Of a stretch of DNA of 64,000 bases, positions 26,148 through 35,641 are shown in pieces. Where the stretch lies: positions 62,001-126,000 of the forward strand of contig JAUHVL010000003.1 in NCBI GenBank assembly GCA_030425045.1. The letters run 5' to 3'. The notes beneath the pieces are model-generated. The model made no database searches. It was not told where the DNA came from and saw only the letters and a program-made list of their open reading frames with translations. Every line of letters begins with the position of its first letter. Positions within the stretch are counted from its first letter, which is position 1. The position numbers and the translations under genes were made by a program. The stretch is from a bacterium. GTDB lineage: Bacteria; Bdellovibrionota; Bacteriovoracia; Bacteriovoracales; Bacteriovoracaceae.

Positions 26148-28505
26148 GTGAAAAATAAACTTTGTGCGATCGTGATACTAGGTGTTTTCCTACTTAGTGC
26201 AATAAATATTTTATACTCGCCGCTTAAAGTGAGAGACATGCGTACCTATAGCGATGCGGATGGGTACTTAAGTTACGCAAAGCTTTTCATCGATAAAGAT
26301 GTAAAAATTCGAGATACATTGATTTATCCCGAGAAACATCCTGGTCCAGTTGAATATTATTATGGAAAAAGATTCCTTCTCGAGGCCGTTGGAAATGATA
26401 GGCTCGTAACGGCTTCTCCTGATGGAAAGATTCATTCAATTGATACTGGTAAAAATGAGCCGGCCAAGGAACGTTTAAGCCTGGACCACGGTATAGCCGA
26501 GATGGTTTTCTCTGATAATCAAAACTCTCTCTATGTCGCAACTATAAGTGGGGATTTTTTAGTTATTGATACTTCTAGTTGGTCCATTAAAAAAAGAGTA
26601 AAGCTTCACTCCTTTGCAACGTCAATTGTTGATTTGCCTGAAAAAAATGAAATTTTATTGGGTCATTGGAATGGTGATGTTTCTTTTCGAAACAATGAAC
26701 TCAAACGTGAAGCGAGAATTCTCCCCATCTTTAAAATGGGATGTGTTAAGCTGAAGTTATTCGATGAGAGAGGAGGAATTCTTTCTACTTCTGCCGATGG
26801 AAGGATCTTACGACTGAGCTTAACCGGTAAAGTCGAATATGAATTCGATAAGAAAAAAGAGAAAGGAAACTTTCACCTTATTGAAACATTTGAAGACCAA
26901 CCGATCGCTTTGATTGGTGGATGGGGAAATTTCGATAAGCTAAATCAGAAGACGCTAAAGCGAATTATGCCTTTTAAGCACGCTCAAGGGCGAGTGACGG
27001 CATTGGATATTTCACCTCAAAAAGATTCCTTTGCTGTCGCATATGCCGGAATGCCGGGACCACGACTTTTTATAAGAGATATGAATAATTTTAATATTCT
27101 CAAGGGAAATTTTGTAGGCCACAAAGGACATTATATAACTGATGTTAAATTTTCTCAGCAAAGTGAGAATATTCTTTTCTCGATTGGGGACGATGGGCAT
27201 GTTCGTAAATGGGACATAAATAATTTGAAAGAATTACAAAACTATAAAGTTTCTGATGTCAAAGCTAGTGAGTTAGATTTTGATGACGTTCTTTCTACTC
27301 ATGTTAGGCAACCCGGATACCCTTTTCTGATGTCACTGTTTATGAGAATTACAGGTTTGAAAGATTCAAGCTCTGCCACTTTGGTTCAAAGTTTTTTACT
27401 TACTTTCATGGTGGGAGCTTTTTCTTTTTTTCTCTTGAAAAAAGTTGGCTTCTTCGCATCGCTAATATTTCTACTTATATTTTTAGATCCGACGAATGAT
27501 ATAAAATTGATTTCTTATCTTGAAATGACAGATTTCGTGCTGATGATATTTTCTATGGTGATAACCTTTTTGTTGATAAAGGTGTACACAGAAGAATCTG
27601 GGAGATTTAAAAATACGGCAATACTTATTTTAACGTTGTTTATTTCTATGTTTATCAAAGTAAATATGGCTTCACTCTATTTACTCATTTCTGGAAGTTT
27701 GTTCGTTTCTTTTTTTATAAGAGCTCTTTATTTTAAAAAGTTCCATTTGATTAAACAATATTCGGCTTTAACAATATTTTTAATGGTCACAGGGGTTTCA
27801 TTAATTTTCTTTAATCAAAAGCTAAGTCCGGGAGCTTTCAAATTTAATAATGAAGCTGTTTCTGTGAAGCTATATAGAAAGTCAGTTTTAGATATTCCTG
27901 ACTTTCCCAATAAAAGAATATTGCAACTTGAGCGCGCTTTGAAACAATTTAAATCGCAAGCAGAGTATAGTGGGGCGAATCGGTTAACGGCAACAAACAG
28001 CTGGCCGGAAATGTACCGCTTTTTGCCCGTCATTGGTAAATATCCAATTCCCATGAGGGATCCTGTCGGGGGAGACTTGATAGAAGTTTCTCGAGATGAC
28101 TTCTATGAGGGAGTGAAGTTTTTAAGTTCAAGGTTAGATGTAATGGAATTTTTTAAAGTCGGTTGGCAACGGCTTTTTAAGGATTATCCAAACGCACTTT
28201 TCTTTAGTCATGTTGTGAGAGCACGACTTCCTTTGTTATTCCTTAACTTGCTTGTTCTTGTTATTGGTGTGGTTTTGTTATTGAGAAGAAGTCCCTGGTT
28301 AGTTGGAGCGTTGATTTTTTCATATGGGTTTTATTCTTTTTATTTAAGCGTGGCGACCGTTCTCTCATCTCGATTGATGCTTGTTTTTGTTCCGATTAAC
28401 TATATTTTCTTAATCACTGGAATCCTCTATTTCTTAAAGAAAATATTACAGCTTTTTAAAATCGAGTTGAATGATAATAAGTGGTATAGCATTCTTCCTC
28501 TATAA
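26148..28505 (+). CDS. GT-C-like membrane protein with inserted beta-propeller
   Basis: This encodes 785 residues from a GTG start with GAGGGG ahead of it. One transmembrane helix (~5-24) is followed by SDADGYLSYAKLF (~35-47), which looks like the start of the first periplasmic loop of GT-C glycosyltransferases with its catalytic acid. From ~75 to ~380 there are about seven WD40/PQQ-like blades (for example ASPDGKIHSIDT, STSADGRILRLSL, IGDDGHVRKWDI). RQPGYPFLM at 387-395 then resumes the GT-C pattern, and about eight helices follow. It probably transfers a sugar from a polyprenyl carrier; the propeller may bind the acceptor. A non-catalytic role cannot be excluded. Confidence 0.65.
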   Translation: MKNKLCAIVILGVFLLSAINILYSPLKVRDMRTYSDADGYLSYAKLFIDKDVKIRDTLIYPEKHPGPVEYYYGKRFLLEAVGNDRLVTASPDGKIHSIDTGKNEPAKERLSLDHGIAEMVFSDNQNSLYVATISGDFLVIDTSSWSIKKRVKLHSFATSIVDLPEKNEILLGHWNGDVSFRNNELKREARILPIFKMGCVKLKLFDERGGILSTSADGRILRLSLTGKVEYEFDKKKEKGNFHLIETFEDQPIALIGGWGNFDKLNQKTLKRIMPFKHAQGRVTALDISPQKDSFAVAYAGMPGPRLFIRDMNNFNILKGNFVGHKGHYITDVKFSQQSENILFSIGDDGHVRKWDINNLKELQNYKVSDVKASELDFDDVLSTHVRQPGYPFLMSLFMRITGLKDSSSATLVQSFLLTFMVGAFSFFLLKKVGFFASLIFLLIFLDPTNDIKLISYLEMTDFVLMIFSMVITFLLIKVYTEESGRFKNTAILILTLFISMFIKVNMASLYLLISGSLFVSFFIRALYFKKFHLIKQYSALTIFLMVTGVSLIFFNQKLSPGAFKFNNEAVSVKLYRKSVLDIPDFPNKRILQLERALKQFKSQAEYSGANRLTATNSWPEMYRFLPVIGKYPIPMRDPVGGDLIEVSRDDFYEGVKFLSSRLDVMEFFKVGWQRLFKDYPNALFFSHVVRARLPLLFLNLLVLVIGVVLLLRRSPWLVGALIFSYGFYSFYLSVATVLSSRLMLVFVPINYIFLITGILYFLKKILQLFKIELNDNKWYSILPL

Positions 28506-28583
28506 GGTATCATTGCTGCGCCGAGTAGCTGTTGTCAAATCACTTAAATTTGTTTGTAAGTCTATCTCATGATAAGTATCAGT

Positions 28584-29555
28584 ATGAAAAATATTTTAGT
28601 TACAGGTGCTGCAGGTTTTATAGGCTCTGCAACCGTTGTCGAATTAATTGAGCAGGGCTACTTCGTCGTCGGTATCGATAATATGAATGATTACTATGAC
28701 GTGCAAATGAAGAAGCATCGTCTAGAGTCTCTTGAGCAAAACGATAACTTCAAGTTTTACTACGGTGACATTGAAAATATAAACATAATTAAGACAATTT
28801 TTAATGAATATAAAATCGATGCCGTTATTAATCTTGCTGCTCGTGCAGGTGTTCGGTACTCCATGGAAAACCCGGACGTTTATCTTTCGACAAATATCAA
28901 TGGAACGCTCAATTTATTAAATGTGATGAAGGATAACGACTGCTCTAAAATTGTGCTTGCTTCAACGTCTTCTCTATATGCTGGACAAGAAATGCCATTT
29001 CTAGAGGAGCTTCCCGTAAACAACCCCATTTCTCCCTATGCAGCTTCTAAAAAAGCATCAGAGGTTTTAGCTTATACTTATCATCACCTTTACGATATTG
29101 ACGTTACGATTGTACGATATTTTACTGTTTATGGCCCTGCGGGGCGACCCGACATGGCCGTTTTTAGGTTTATCAAATGGATCGATGAGGGCAAGCCAAT
29201 TGAAGTTTTTGGTGATGGTTCTCAGTCAAGAGACTTTACCTATCTTACAGATGTTGCCAAGGGAACAATTAAGGCCTTAAAAGATGTCGGCTATGAAATT
29301 ATTAATATTGGTGGTGGTAATAATCCTCACTCATTAAAGTATATGATTGAGAAAATTGAGCAACACCTTGGAAAGAAAGCGGAAGTCATTAATAAGCCAT
29401 TTCACAAAGCAGATATGATGAAAACATGGGCAAATATAGATAAAGCGAAAGAGCTTTTAGGTTGGGAGCCACAAATAAAGTTTGATGATGGTCTCGAGCG
29501 TTGTGTAAAGTGGTATCAAGATAATAAGGATCTTTGTAGTGGAATAACACTATAA
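28584..29555 (+). CDS. nucleotide-sugar epimerase (UDP-glucuronate 4-epimerase-like)
   Basis: This encodes 323 residues of the extended SDR fold. NILVTGAAGFIGSATV is at the N-terminus, IDNMNDYYD and the conserved ARAGVRYSMENP follow, and the catalytic set is ASTSSLYAG with SPYAASKKA. The ARAGVRYS block and YYD are typical of UDP-glucuronate 4-epimerases. The start at 28584 is chosen by homology; an in-frame ATG at 28569 is also possible, and neither has a clear ribosome site. It supplies a sugar nucleotide for surface glycan assembly. Confidence 0.88.
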   Translation: MKNILVTGAAGFIGSATVVELIEQGYFVVGIDNMNDYYDVQMKKHRLESLEQNDNFKFYYGDIENINIIKTIFNEYKIDAVINLAARAGVRYSMENPDVYLSTNINGTLNLLNVMKDNDCSKIVLASTSSLYAGQEMPFLEELPVNNPISPYAASKKASEVLAYTYHHLYDIDVTIVRYFTVYGPAGRPDMAVFRFIKWIDEGKPIEVFGDGSQSRDFTYLTDVAKGTIKALKDVGYEIINIGGGNNPHSLKYMIEKIEQHLGKKAEVINKPFHKADMMKTWANIDKAKELLGWEPQIKFDDGLERCVKWYQDNKDLCSGITL

Positions 29556-29578
29556 CTTTCTTGGGGATGGAGAGATAA

Positions 29579-30379
29579 ATGAGTACGTCAGGTGAATTAA
29601 TGGATCAAAATAAGCAGTCAGAATGGCATGAGCAATGGTCACTCGTGGAGTGTAATGAATTATTCCTTTTTAAAGACTGGATTTTACCAAACAAGGTCGA
29701 AGACTTTAAAGATAAAGACATCTTGGAATGTGGTTGCGGCGGTGGTCAGCACACTGGGTTTGCGGCACCATTTGCAAAAGAATACTATGCCGTTGATCTC
29801 AATACTTCTGACTTAGCAAAAAAGAGAAATTCAAATCTTAATAATGTAACTTATGTTGAAGCTGATATTGCTACCATGGATTTGAAAAGAAAGTTTGATG
29901 TCGTTTTCTCTATCGGTGTTGTTCATCATACTGATGATCCTGATAAGACAATTGAAAACCTTGTTAAGCATGTTGCTCCTGGGGGAAAGATTATCATTTG
30001 GGTATACTCTAAAGAAGGAAACTTCATGGTAGAGCATATGGTAGAGCCTATAAGAAAAGCGATTCTATGTAATATGAGTCGTAAAAGCCTCTTACAACTT
30101 TCACGTGCTATTACTGCTTTAATGTATTTGCCGATCTATAGTTTATATCTTTTACCTCTTCGCTTTCTTCCCTTTTACGAATATTTTCAAAACTTCCGTA
30201 AGATGTCTTTTGAAAGAAATGCTCTCAACGTTTTTGACAAACTCAATGCTCCCCAAGTTCAATTCATTACTAAAGAGCGTGTTGAAAAATGGTCTTCTGA
30301 GAATCAACTTGAGACAGAATCACTTACTCCATATATGGGAGTAAGCTGGCGATGGACCGGACTAAAAAAGAAAAATTAG
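29579..30379 (+). CDS. class I SAM-dependent methyltransferase
   Basis: This encodes 266 residues. The SAM-binding motif I is ILECGCGGGQHTGF, and VVFSIGVVHHTDDPDKTIEN is the post-motif typical of small-molecule methyltransferases. A hydrophobic stretch (~175-200) suggests membrane association. It is the last gene of the plus-strand glycan run and probably methylates a sugar or lipid-linked glycan. Confidence 0.85.
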   Translation: MSTSGELMDQNKQSEWHEQWSLVECNELFLFKDWILPNKVEDFKDKDILECGCGGGQHTGFAAPFAKEYYAVDLNTSDLAKKRNSNLNNVTYVEADIATMDLKRKFDVVFSIGVVHHTDDPDKTIENLVKHVAPGGKIIIWVYSKEGNFMVEHMVEPIRKAILCNMSRKSLLQLSRAITALMYLPIYSLYLLPLRFLPFYEYFQNFRKMSFERNALNVFDKLNAPQVQFITKERVEKWSSENQLETESLTPYMGVSWRWTGLKKKN

Positions 30380-30424
30380 ACTTCAGTTCTGAAGAAATAT
30401 TTTTGCTTCTTTGTGAGACTTTAA

Positions 30425-30913
30425 TTGCAATTGAGTATTATTAGGGAAGATAGGGAAAAATGGGGTGGTACTCGACCTTATCCAAGTAGGAGTTACTGCC
30501 AGTTCACACTTGCGTTAAGTTTTGAATATAACAGGTTTCCAGCATGGAAAGAGAAGGAAATTCTTCATCAGAAATATGTGATCGAGGGGCTATCTTGCAA
30601 GGAAATCGCGGATCAGTTCGGTACCGCCAGGTCCACGATCCTAAAATATCTTAAACTTAATTCAATTGAAATTCGAGGTACTGGGACCAATCAGAAAAGG
30701 AAAAGAGGAGTTGCCTTTGGTAAGAAAGTTGTTTCTGGGAAGGTCGTTAATAATGAAAACGAGGCACTGATCATTGAGAAAGTTAAAAGGCTCAGAGATC
30801 AAGAGCTCTCTTATCGTAAAATCGCAGAAGTATTAAATATAATGGAATACAGTACCAAAACGAGAAAGGGTGTTTGGAGTGGAAAGTCTGTATGGCAAAT
30901 TCTTAATCCTTGA
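30425..30913 (+). CDS. HTH protein resembling the serine-recombinase C-terminal region
   Basis: This encodes 162 residues from a TTG start. A helix-turn-helix (LSCKEIADQFGTARSTILKY) is followed by a segment that matches the Recombinase domain of large serine recombinases: GVAFGKKV, then VKRLRDQELSYRKIAEVLN and KGVWSGKSVWQILN. No resolvase catalytic domain (Y-x-R-x-S) precedes it. A homologous frame lies at 39457-39954 in the same orientation, so the two bracket the accessory segment. It may be a DNA-binding remnant of a recombinase or a stand-alone regulator. The 3' end overlaps the convergent membrane gene. Confidence 0.6.
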   Translation: MQLSIIREDREKWGGTRPYPSRSYCQFTLALSFEYNRFPAWKEKEILHQKYVIEGLSCKEIADQFGTARSTILKYLKLNSIEIRGTGTNQKRKRGVAFGKKVVSGKVVNNENEALIIEKVKRLRDQELSYRKIAEVLNIMEYSTKTRKGVWSGKSVWQILNP

Positions 30914-31130
30914 AATATTGCTTACTCCTTCCATGTACTACTTTTGATGAGAAAATCTTCTTGAGGAGAGGCATTATTAAGTAGGACATTATTACCACTA
31001 TTACAGCAACAGATAAACTAACATTGAGGAATCTTGGTGCTTTAATCAATTCATTCAAAGATGGTGGAATATAATAAACAAGGGGAACAAGAAATAAATA
31101 GGTAAAAATGGGTTGAATGTTTTTATTCAT
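30903..31130 (-). CDS. small two-helix membrane protein
   Basis: This encodes 75 residues with two hydrophobic stretches (~7-20 and ~37-56) and a basic tail. The LNVSLSVAVIVVIMSYLIMP pattern resembles the membrane tail found at the C-terminus of some antibiotic-biosynthesis-monooxygenase-domain proteins, here without the enzymatic part. It is downstream of pirin and DoxX genes on the same strand and may be transcribed with them. Confidence 0.55.
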   Translation of the reverse strand: MNKNIQPIFTYLFLVPLVYYIPPSLNELIKAPRFLNVSLSVAVIVVIMSYLIMPLLKKIFSSKVVHGRSKQYFKD

Positions 31131-31153
31131 TCCTTGTCCCTTATTAAAGCTTA

Positions 31154-31540
31154 TTAAATACTCTTCGCAGAGATTAGTTGTTGATAGTTTTGCTTATTCC
31201 TGTAAACGAGGGTGGAGAACATTCCTATAATTAGTAAAGTAAGTGGAATCCCGTTTGGATCAAGTATGAAGTTATGCAATGTTATTACCGTCAAGATCGG
31301 AGTAATAGTAACTAATGCAAGAGAAACAAAGCGATTTGCTAATAGTGATAATCCAACAAGAATCTCGATACTTTTTATCACTGGAAATATAAAACCTGTT
31401 TTAAAAAGTGCTCCCAGAAACTCAGCCGCTTCGGGTGTTGGGGTAGGCATTGGGATAAAGTTTAAGAAACCATTCGTTCCAAAAATAATGAATAATAGTC
31501 CCAAAGATAATCTTGTGATTGTGAATAGTTTTGATTTCAT
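31154..31540 (-). CDS. DoxX-family membrane protein
   Basis: This encodes 128 residues with four transmembrane helices. RLSLGLLFIIFGTNGFLNFIP and the mid-protein SIEILVGLSLLANRF are the DoxX/DoxD-like hallmarks. These proteins sit in the inner membrane and are often linked to oxidative or thiol stress; the exact reaction is unknown. It is 11 bases after the pirin gene, so they form one operon, and the LysR gene at 32329 is divergent from it. Confidence 0.85.
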   Translation of the reverse strand: MKSKLFTITRLSLGLLFIIFGTNGFLNFIPMPTPTPEAAEFLGALFKTGFIFPVIKSIEILVGLSLLANRFVSLALVTITPILTVITLHNFILDPNGIPLTLLIIGMFSTLVYRNKQNYQQLISAKSI

Positions 31541-31551
31541 GTTTGCTCCTT

Positions 31552-32223
31552 TTATTTTTTAATGATGATCATTTTAAGATCTGACTTAGCAGTTAATGTT
31601 GTATTTTTAAGAATGTTTAAGTCGCCCTCAGCAAGGTTTTCCATATCCTGGGTGCTCGCCATACCTTCTGCCAAATAAGTCATAGCTTCTTCCTTAATTA
31701 AGAACGACTCATTTGCACTAAGGTTGAGTATTTCGATAGATGTAGAGCTTGAAAAGGTTTCAGTTTGATTTTCAGATCCCCCATATAATTTTGTAAGTCC
31801 TTTGCCTGGTTTGTATGATTTGTATCCGGAAGGGAGCCCCATCTTTTCTGGAATTGCCCATACTTGTAGTATTCTATTTTTTTCTTGATCGGGATTTTTT
31901 TCATTATGGCTAAATCCCTCACCTCCAGCTCTTTGAACCTGAACTTCTCCTTCTTCAAGATTCTTTCCATGCTCAAGCGATCCTTCATGGGCGACGCGGC
32001 CTTTGAGGATTACAGTGATAATGTCTACCTCTTCATGCGGGTGCATACCGGATTCTCCAAATGGCTCATAGTTAGCATCTGCTAAGTAGATAAATTGTCC
32101 GTATCCTTCAGATGCCTCTGGTTTTTTTCTTGAACCGAATAATCTAGTATCAGTTACAATTCTATTTTCTCTGATTCCAGCAAACCCAGTTCTTTCAGTT
32201 TCACTTCGGTTTAGTATTTTCAT
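31552..32223 (-). CDS. pirin-family cupin protein
   Basis: This encodes 223 residues with the pirin bicupin pattern. GESGMHPHEEVDIITVIL (metal-binding His, His, Glu), then GEVQVQRAGGEGFSHNEKNP and LQVWAIPEKMGLPSGYKSY, are conserved. Related enzymes such as YhaK and quercetinase-like pirins respond to oxidants. The start at 32223 has AAAGGAGC ahead of it; an upstream ATG at 32247 lacks one. A divergent LysR gene and a downstream DoxX gene recall the yhaJ-yhaK-type arrangement, so LysR regulation is likely. Confidence 0.9.
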   Translation of the reverse strand: MKILNRSETERTGFAGIRENRIVTDTRLFGSRKKPEASEGYGQFIYLADANYEPFGESGMHPHEEVDIITVILKGRVAHEGSLEHGKNLEEGEVQVQRAGGEGFSHNEKNPDQEKNRILQVWAIPEKMGLPSGYKSYKPGKGLTKLYGGSENQTETFSSSTSIEILNLSANESFLIKEEAMTYLAEGMASTQDMENLAEGDLNILKNTTLTAKSDLKMIIIKK

Positions 32224-32328
32224 TTTTAGCTCCTTTGCTTGCTTCAAGTATCGCCTACTTAATTAATTGAAAAAATACCTACAATGTGATTTCATTGTTT
32301 CAGTATCAACAACAATTAAGGGGAGCAG

Positions 32329-33249
32329 TTGATCAGTAATATCAGTGACTTAAATGATTTAATGATTTTTCTCGAGGTTCTAGAGTCAGGTAGTTTTACT
32401 AATGCCGCTGACAAGCTGAATATCCCTAAGGCCAATATAAGTAGGAAAGTAAGCCGATTAGAGAAAGACCTTGGGGTTACGCTTTTGGAAAGAACAACAA
32501 GGTCACAAAAACTAACCGAGCAAGGCAAAATATTTATTGAACATTGTCGCAAAATTAAAGCTGAAGTTGATTTAGCTCAATCAAATGTAGCAGAGTCTCT
32601 TAAAGAAATTTCAGGACCATTAAAAGTAGGGACTTCTGTTGGCGTTGCTCATGAGATATTAAAAGATAAAGTTTTTAAATTCTTAAGAGATCACTCTGAT
32701 CTTTCATTAGATCTTGTTCTTACAAATAAGAGAGTAGATTTAGTTGCAGATGGTTATGATATTCTAGTTCGAGTGGGTAAGTTGAATGATTCTTCCTTGG
32801 TGGCCAGAAAGCTTGGTACAATCCAACGCCATATGTACTGCCATCCAAGAATTGAAAAAGAATTTGGGGTAAATAGATCTATTGAGCAATTAAAAAGTAT
32901 GCGTTTTTTACTTATGGGATCCATTCAAAAAGACAATCTAGTTAAGATCTATAAAAATGGTAAAAAGGCTAATGAGATTGAATTCAAGGCTTATAAATCA
33001 TTATTTATTGATGATTTTTCGCTATTAAAACAAGCTGCAGTTGATGGACTTGGAGTAGTTATTCTTCCCTCCTATATGTGTAGAGAGGAAGTTAAGAAAA
33101 AGAAACTCGTCAAAATCTTACCCGAGTGGGGAATGCTTCCTGTTGACGTGTATGCAATGTATCCAAAATATAGATCGAAAATAAAAAAGGTGAATGTCTT
33201 TTTAGAATTTTTGAATGAAACCTTTTTGGAGAAGCTAAAAAATGAATAG
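32329..33249 (+). CDS. LysR-type transcriptional regulator
   Basis: This encodes 306 residues from a TTG start with GGGGAG ahead. The winged helix is clear (EVLESGSFTNAADKLNIPKA then ISRKVSRLEKDLGVTLLERT). The effector domain follows (LKVGTSVGVAHEIL, DGYDILVRVG). It is divergent from the pirin-DoxX operon and probably regulates it, as in E. coli yhaJ. Its stop overlaps the next membrane gene by 8 bases. Confidence 0.9.
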   Translation: MISNISDLNDLMIFLEVLESGSFTNAADKLNIPKANISRKVSRLEKDLGVTLLERTTRSQKLTEQGKIFIEHCRKIKAEVDLAQSNVAESLKEISGPLKVGTSVGVAHEILKDKVFKFLRDHSDLSLDLVLTNKRVDLVADGYDILVRVGKLNDSSLVARKLGTIQRHMYCHPRIEKEFGVNRSIEQLKSMRFLLMGSIQKDNLVKIYKNGKKANEIEFKAYKSLFIDDFSLLKQAAVDGLGVVILPSYMCREEVKKKKLVKILPEWGMLPVDVYAMYPKYRSKIKKVNVFLEFLNETFLEKLKNE

Positions 33250-33628
33250 CCAGCATTTAGCTCATTTACATAGTTTATGTATTTTCATCTTAATCGCATT
33301 TCATATTTGTCTCATTCTAGGTAAGCCTTGGGGGCATTTAACAATGGCAGGTAAGTTTCGCGGAGAGCTTCCAGCAAAAATGAAAATGTTTTCAGGGCTT
33401 TCTATTTTAATTCTTTTTTCTGTTTCACTGATGGTTGAAATTGGTAGTGGTAACATCGTTTTTGGATCTCAAAATTTAAGACAGAAGCTTTTAATTTCTG
33501 CGATTGGCTTTAATATTATTCAAACGATTCTTCATATAATAACACCGAGCAAATGGGAAAGAATCCTATGGCTTCCCATTATTTCGATAATGCTGATTTG
33601 TAGTTTAATGATTTTTTTTAGTTTATAG
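33242..33628 (+). CDS. four-helix membrane protein, unknown
   Basis: This encodes 128 residues with four hydrophobic segments (~9-27, ~48-64, ~78-98, ~105-126) and a conserved-looking GKPWGHLTMAGKFRGELP loop after helix one. Similar PWG.(Y/L)..GG.. loops occur in small bacterial membrane proteins of unknown function. It overlaps the LysR gene by 8 bases and is therefore co-transcribed with it. Confidence 0.65.
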   Translation: MNSQHLAHLHSLCIFILIAFHICLILGKPWGHLTMAGKFRGELPAKMKMFSGLSILILFSVSLMVEIGSGNIVFGSQNLRQKLLISAIGFNIIQTILHIITPSKWERILWLPIISIMLICSLMIFFSL

Positions 33629-33643
33629 CTATTTGTGCAGCAC

Positions 33644-34531
33644 TCATAAAGAAAAATATTCAACTAACTGGTCAAAAACAAACCTGATTCTTCGATTTGT
33701 TCTAAGTTCCCGGTGAGAAACAATCCAAGTTGAAAAACCGATTCCCTTGAATGATTTTAGAACTCTTTGTACTGATTTATCCTTGTCACCAATATAATCA
33801 GGCATGATTCCGATACCTAGACCATCTTTAACGAGATTCCAGTGAACGAAATGACTCTCAGTTGTAATGGGAAAGTTCTCTTTAGAGAGATTGAGTCCAT
33901 AGGCCTTAAGGCCTTCTATGTATCCCGATAAGTCCCCCACACTGATAAAGTCTGCTTTTGATAAATCTTTTATGGATTTAAAGGGACCATGTTTTTTTAT
34001 AAAGTTACTTGTAGCGTAGAAATAACCAAGAGAGTCACCAACTTGTTTCATAATAAGGTCAGGCTGTTTTGGTTGAAAGTTTCGAACAGCAATATCTGCT
34101 TCTCTTTTTCTCAAATCGGCCGAATCGTTTTTGGCCACAATTTCTATATTTATACCAGGGGCAAGATTACGGATTTTTTTAATAAATTTAGGAAGTACGA
34201 ATGCAGAGTTTGCTTCACTGGCAGTGATAGTGACTGTTCCTTCTAGGATTTCAGATTGTCCCATTGCTGTCAGTGATAATTTGCTAGCTCCTTCTGCCAT
34301 CGACATTACATGTTCGATCAGATCGAGCCCGATAGGAGTTATTTGAATACCTTTTCCAACTCGCTCAAATAGCACGACACCCAATTCATCTTCTAAGGCC
34401 TGAAACTGTCTTCCGAGAGTTGACTGAGTAAGATTGAGCGCCTTCGCTGCAGCGGAATAGCTACCTTTATCAGCAGTGACGAGAAAAGCCTTTGCTCTAT
34501 TCCAATCAAAATTTAGTGTTTTATAGTCCAT
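33644..34531 (-). CDS. LysR-type transcriptional regulator
   Basis: This encodes 295 residues. The winged helix is typical: KAFLVTADKGSYSAAAKALN, then LTQSTLGRQFQALEDELGVV and LFERVGKGIQITPIG. The substrate domain begins GTVTITASEANSAFVLP. It is divergent from a methyltransferase gene with about 95 bases between the starts, so autoregulation plus control of the methyltransferase/VOC genes is the likely role. Confidence 0.9.
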   Translation of the reverse strand: MDYKTLNFDWNRAKAFLVTADKGSYSAAAKALNLTQSTLGRQFQALEDELGVVLFERVGKGIQITPIGLDLIEHVMSMAEGASKLSLTAMGQSEILEGTVTITASEANSAFVLPKFIKKIRNLAPGINIEIVAKNDSADLRKREADIAVRNFQPKQPDLIMKQVGDSLGYFYATSNFIKKHGPFKSIKDLSKADFISVGDLSGYIEGLKAYGLNLSKENFPITTESHFVHWNLVKDGLGIGIMPDYIGDKDKSVQRVLKSFKGIGFSTWIVSHRELRTNRRIRFVFDQLVEYFSL

Positions 34532-34626
34532 AACGATACTTGCAAATATGCATAGATATTATGAATATTTTGGCATTTATCTATGTTAAATGCAATCGTA
34601 TAGTAATAGGTAACAAGGAGTTATTC

Positions 34627-35241
34627 ATGACAACAACAGCAGAGTTTTGGGACAAAATATCAATAAAGTATGCCAAGAAAGATGTGCCTTCGCAGGATAT
34701 TTATGAAGAAAAGCTAGCTAGAACGCAGAAGCTTTTCACTAAAGACTCAATAGTGATGGAATTTGGCTGTGGTACAGGAACGACATCCCTGATTCACAGT
34801 CCCTATGTCGGGGAGATTATCGCCTATGATTATTCTCCGGGAATGATTGATATCGCTAATCAAAAAAAGAATGAGAAGCAGATTGATAATGTGACCTTCG
34901 AAGTGAAATCTGTAGAGGATATACCATTTCAAACTGAGAGTTTTGACGTGATAATGGCCCATAGTATTTTGCATCTCACTCAGGATAATGAACAAATCCT
35001 GAAGAAGGCATACAATGCATTAAGGCCAGGAGGATACTTTGTTTCTAGTTCAGGTTGTATAAAAGAGATGAATCTTTTTATTCGTGGAATTATTCCAGTG
35101 ATGACATCTATTGGGAAAGCACCGGAGATAACAAAATTTACTTCTAATGAGCTGATTGAATTGCATAAGAAAACTGGCTTTAAGATATATGATGCTTGGA
35201 CTTATAAGAAAGGCGAGCTATTTTTAATTGTACAAAAATAA
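34627..35241 (+). CDS. class I SAM-dependent methyltransferase
   Basis: This encodes 204 residues from the start at 34627, which follows CAAGGAG; the frame opens at 34540 but the extra residues are not methyltransferase-like. Motif I is VMEFGCGTGTTS, followed by YDYSPGMIDIA, EDIPFQTESFDVIMAHSILH and ALRPGGYFVS, a UbiE/arsenite-type core. The substrate is unknown. It forms a run with VOC, membrane and kinase-like genes at 35254-36696. Confidence 0.88.
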   Translation: MTTTAEFWDKISIKYAKKDVPSQDIYEEKLARTQKLFTKDSIVMEFGCGTGTTSLIHSPYVGEIIAYDYSPGMIDIANQKKNEKQIDNVTFEVKSVEDIPFQTESFDVIMAHSILHLTQDNEQILKKAYNALRPGGYFVSSSGCIKEMNLFIRGIIPVMTSIGKAPEITKFTSNELIELHKKTGFKIYDAWTYKKGELFLIVQK

Positions 35242-35253
35242 CATAGGAAGATT

Positions 35254-35610
35254 ATGAAAATGAGTTATACCGTTCTTGGAACAAATAATATGGATGCCGC
35301 AATCAATTTTTATGACTCTTTATTTGAAGATATGGGGACAATTCAATCTTTTAAGACTGATAGAATGAATTTTTGGCAATTCGAGCATTCTGTTTTTGCC
35401 GTTGCGATACCTTATGACAAAGAGCCTGCTACTAATGGCAACGGAACAATGATTGGATTTGATGTTGAATCTGAAGATGAAGTTAAAAGACTTTATGCGA
35501 AAGCCATAGAGCTAGGAGGATCTTGCGAGGGTGAGCCTTGTGAAAAAGGTCAAAAGTTTTCAGGATATGTGAGAGACTTAGATAATAATAAATTGTGTTT
35601 CTTTAAATAA
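35254..35610 (+). CDS. VOC-family (glyoxalase-like) protein
   Basis: This encodes 118 residues of the vicinal-oxygen-chelate fold: GTNNMDAAINFYDSLFE at the start, NFWQFEHSVFAVAIP, then GNGTMIGFDVESEDEVKRL, and KKGQKFSGYVRDLDNNKL-like ending (FSGYVRDLDNNKLCFFK). Metal-binding glyoxalases and dioxygenases share the pattern. It lies 12 bases after the methyltransferase gene with GGAAG ahead of it. Confidence 0.85.
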   Translation: MKMSYTVLGTNNMDAAINFYDSLFEDMGTIQSFKTDRMNFWQFEHSVFAVAIPYDKEPATNGNGTMIGFDVESEDEVKRLYAKAIELGGSCEGEPCEKGQKFSGYVRDLDNNKLCFFK

Positions 35611-35641
35611 TTTATTTAGCTAATTTAAAAGTGTGTTTTTT

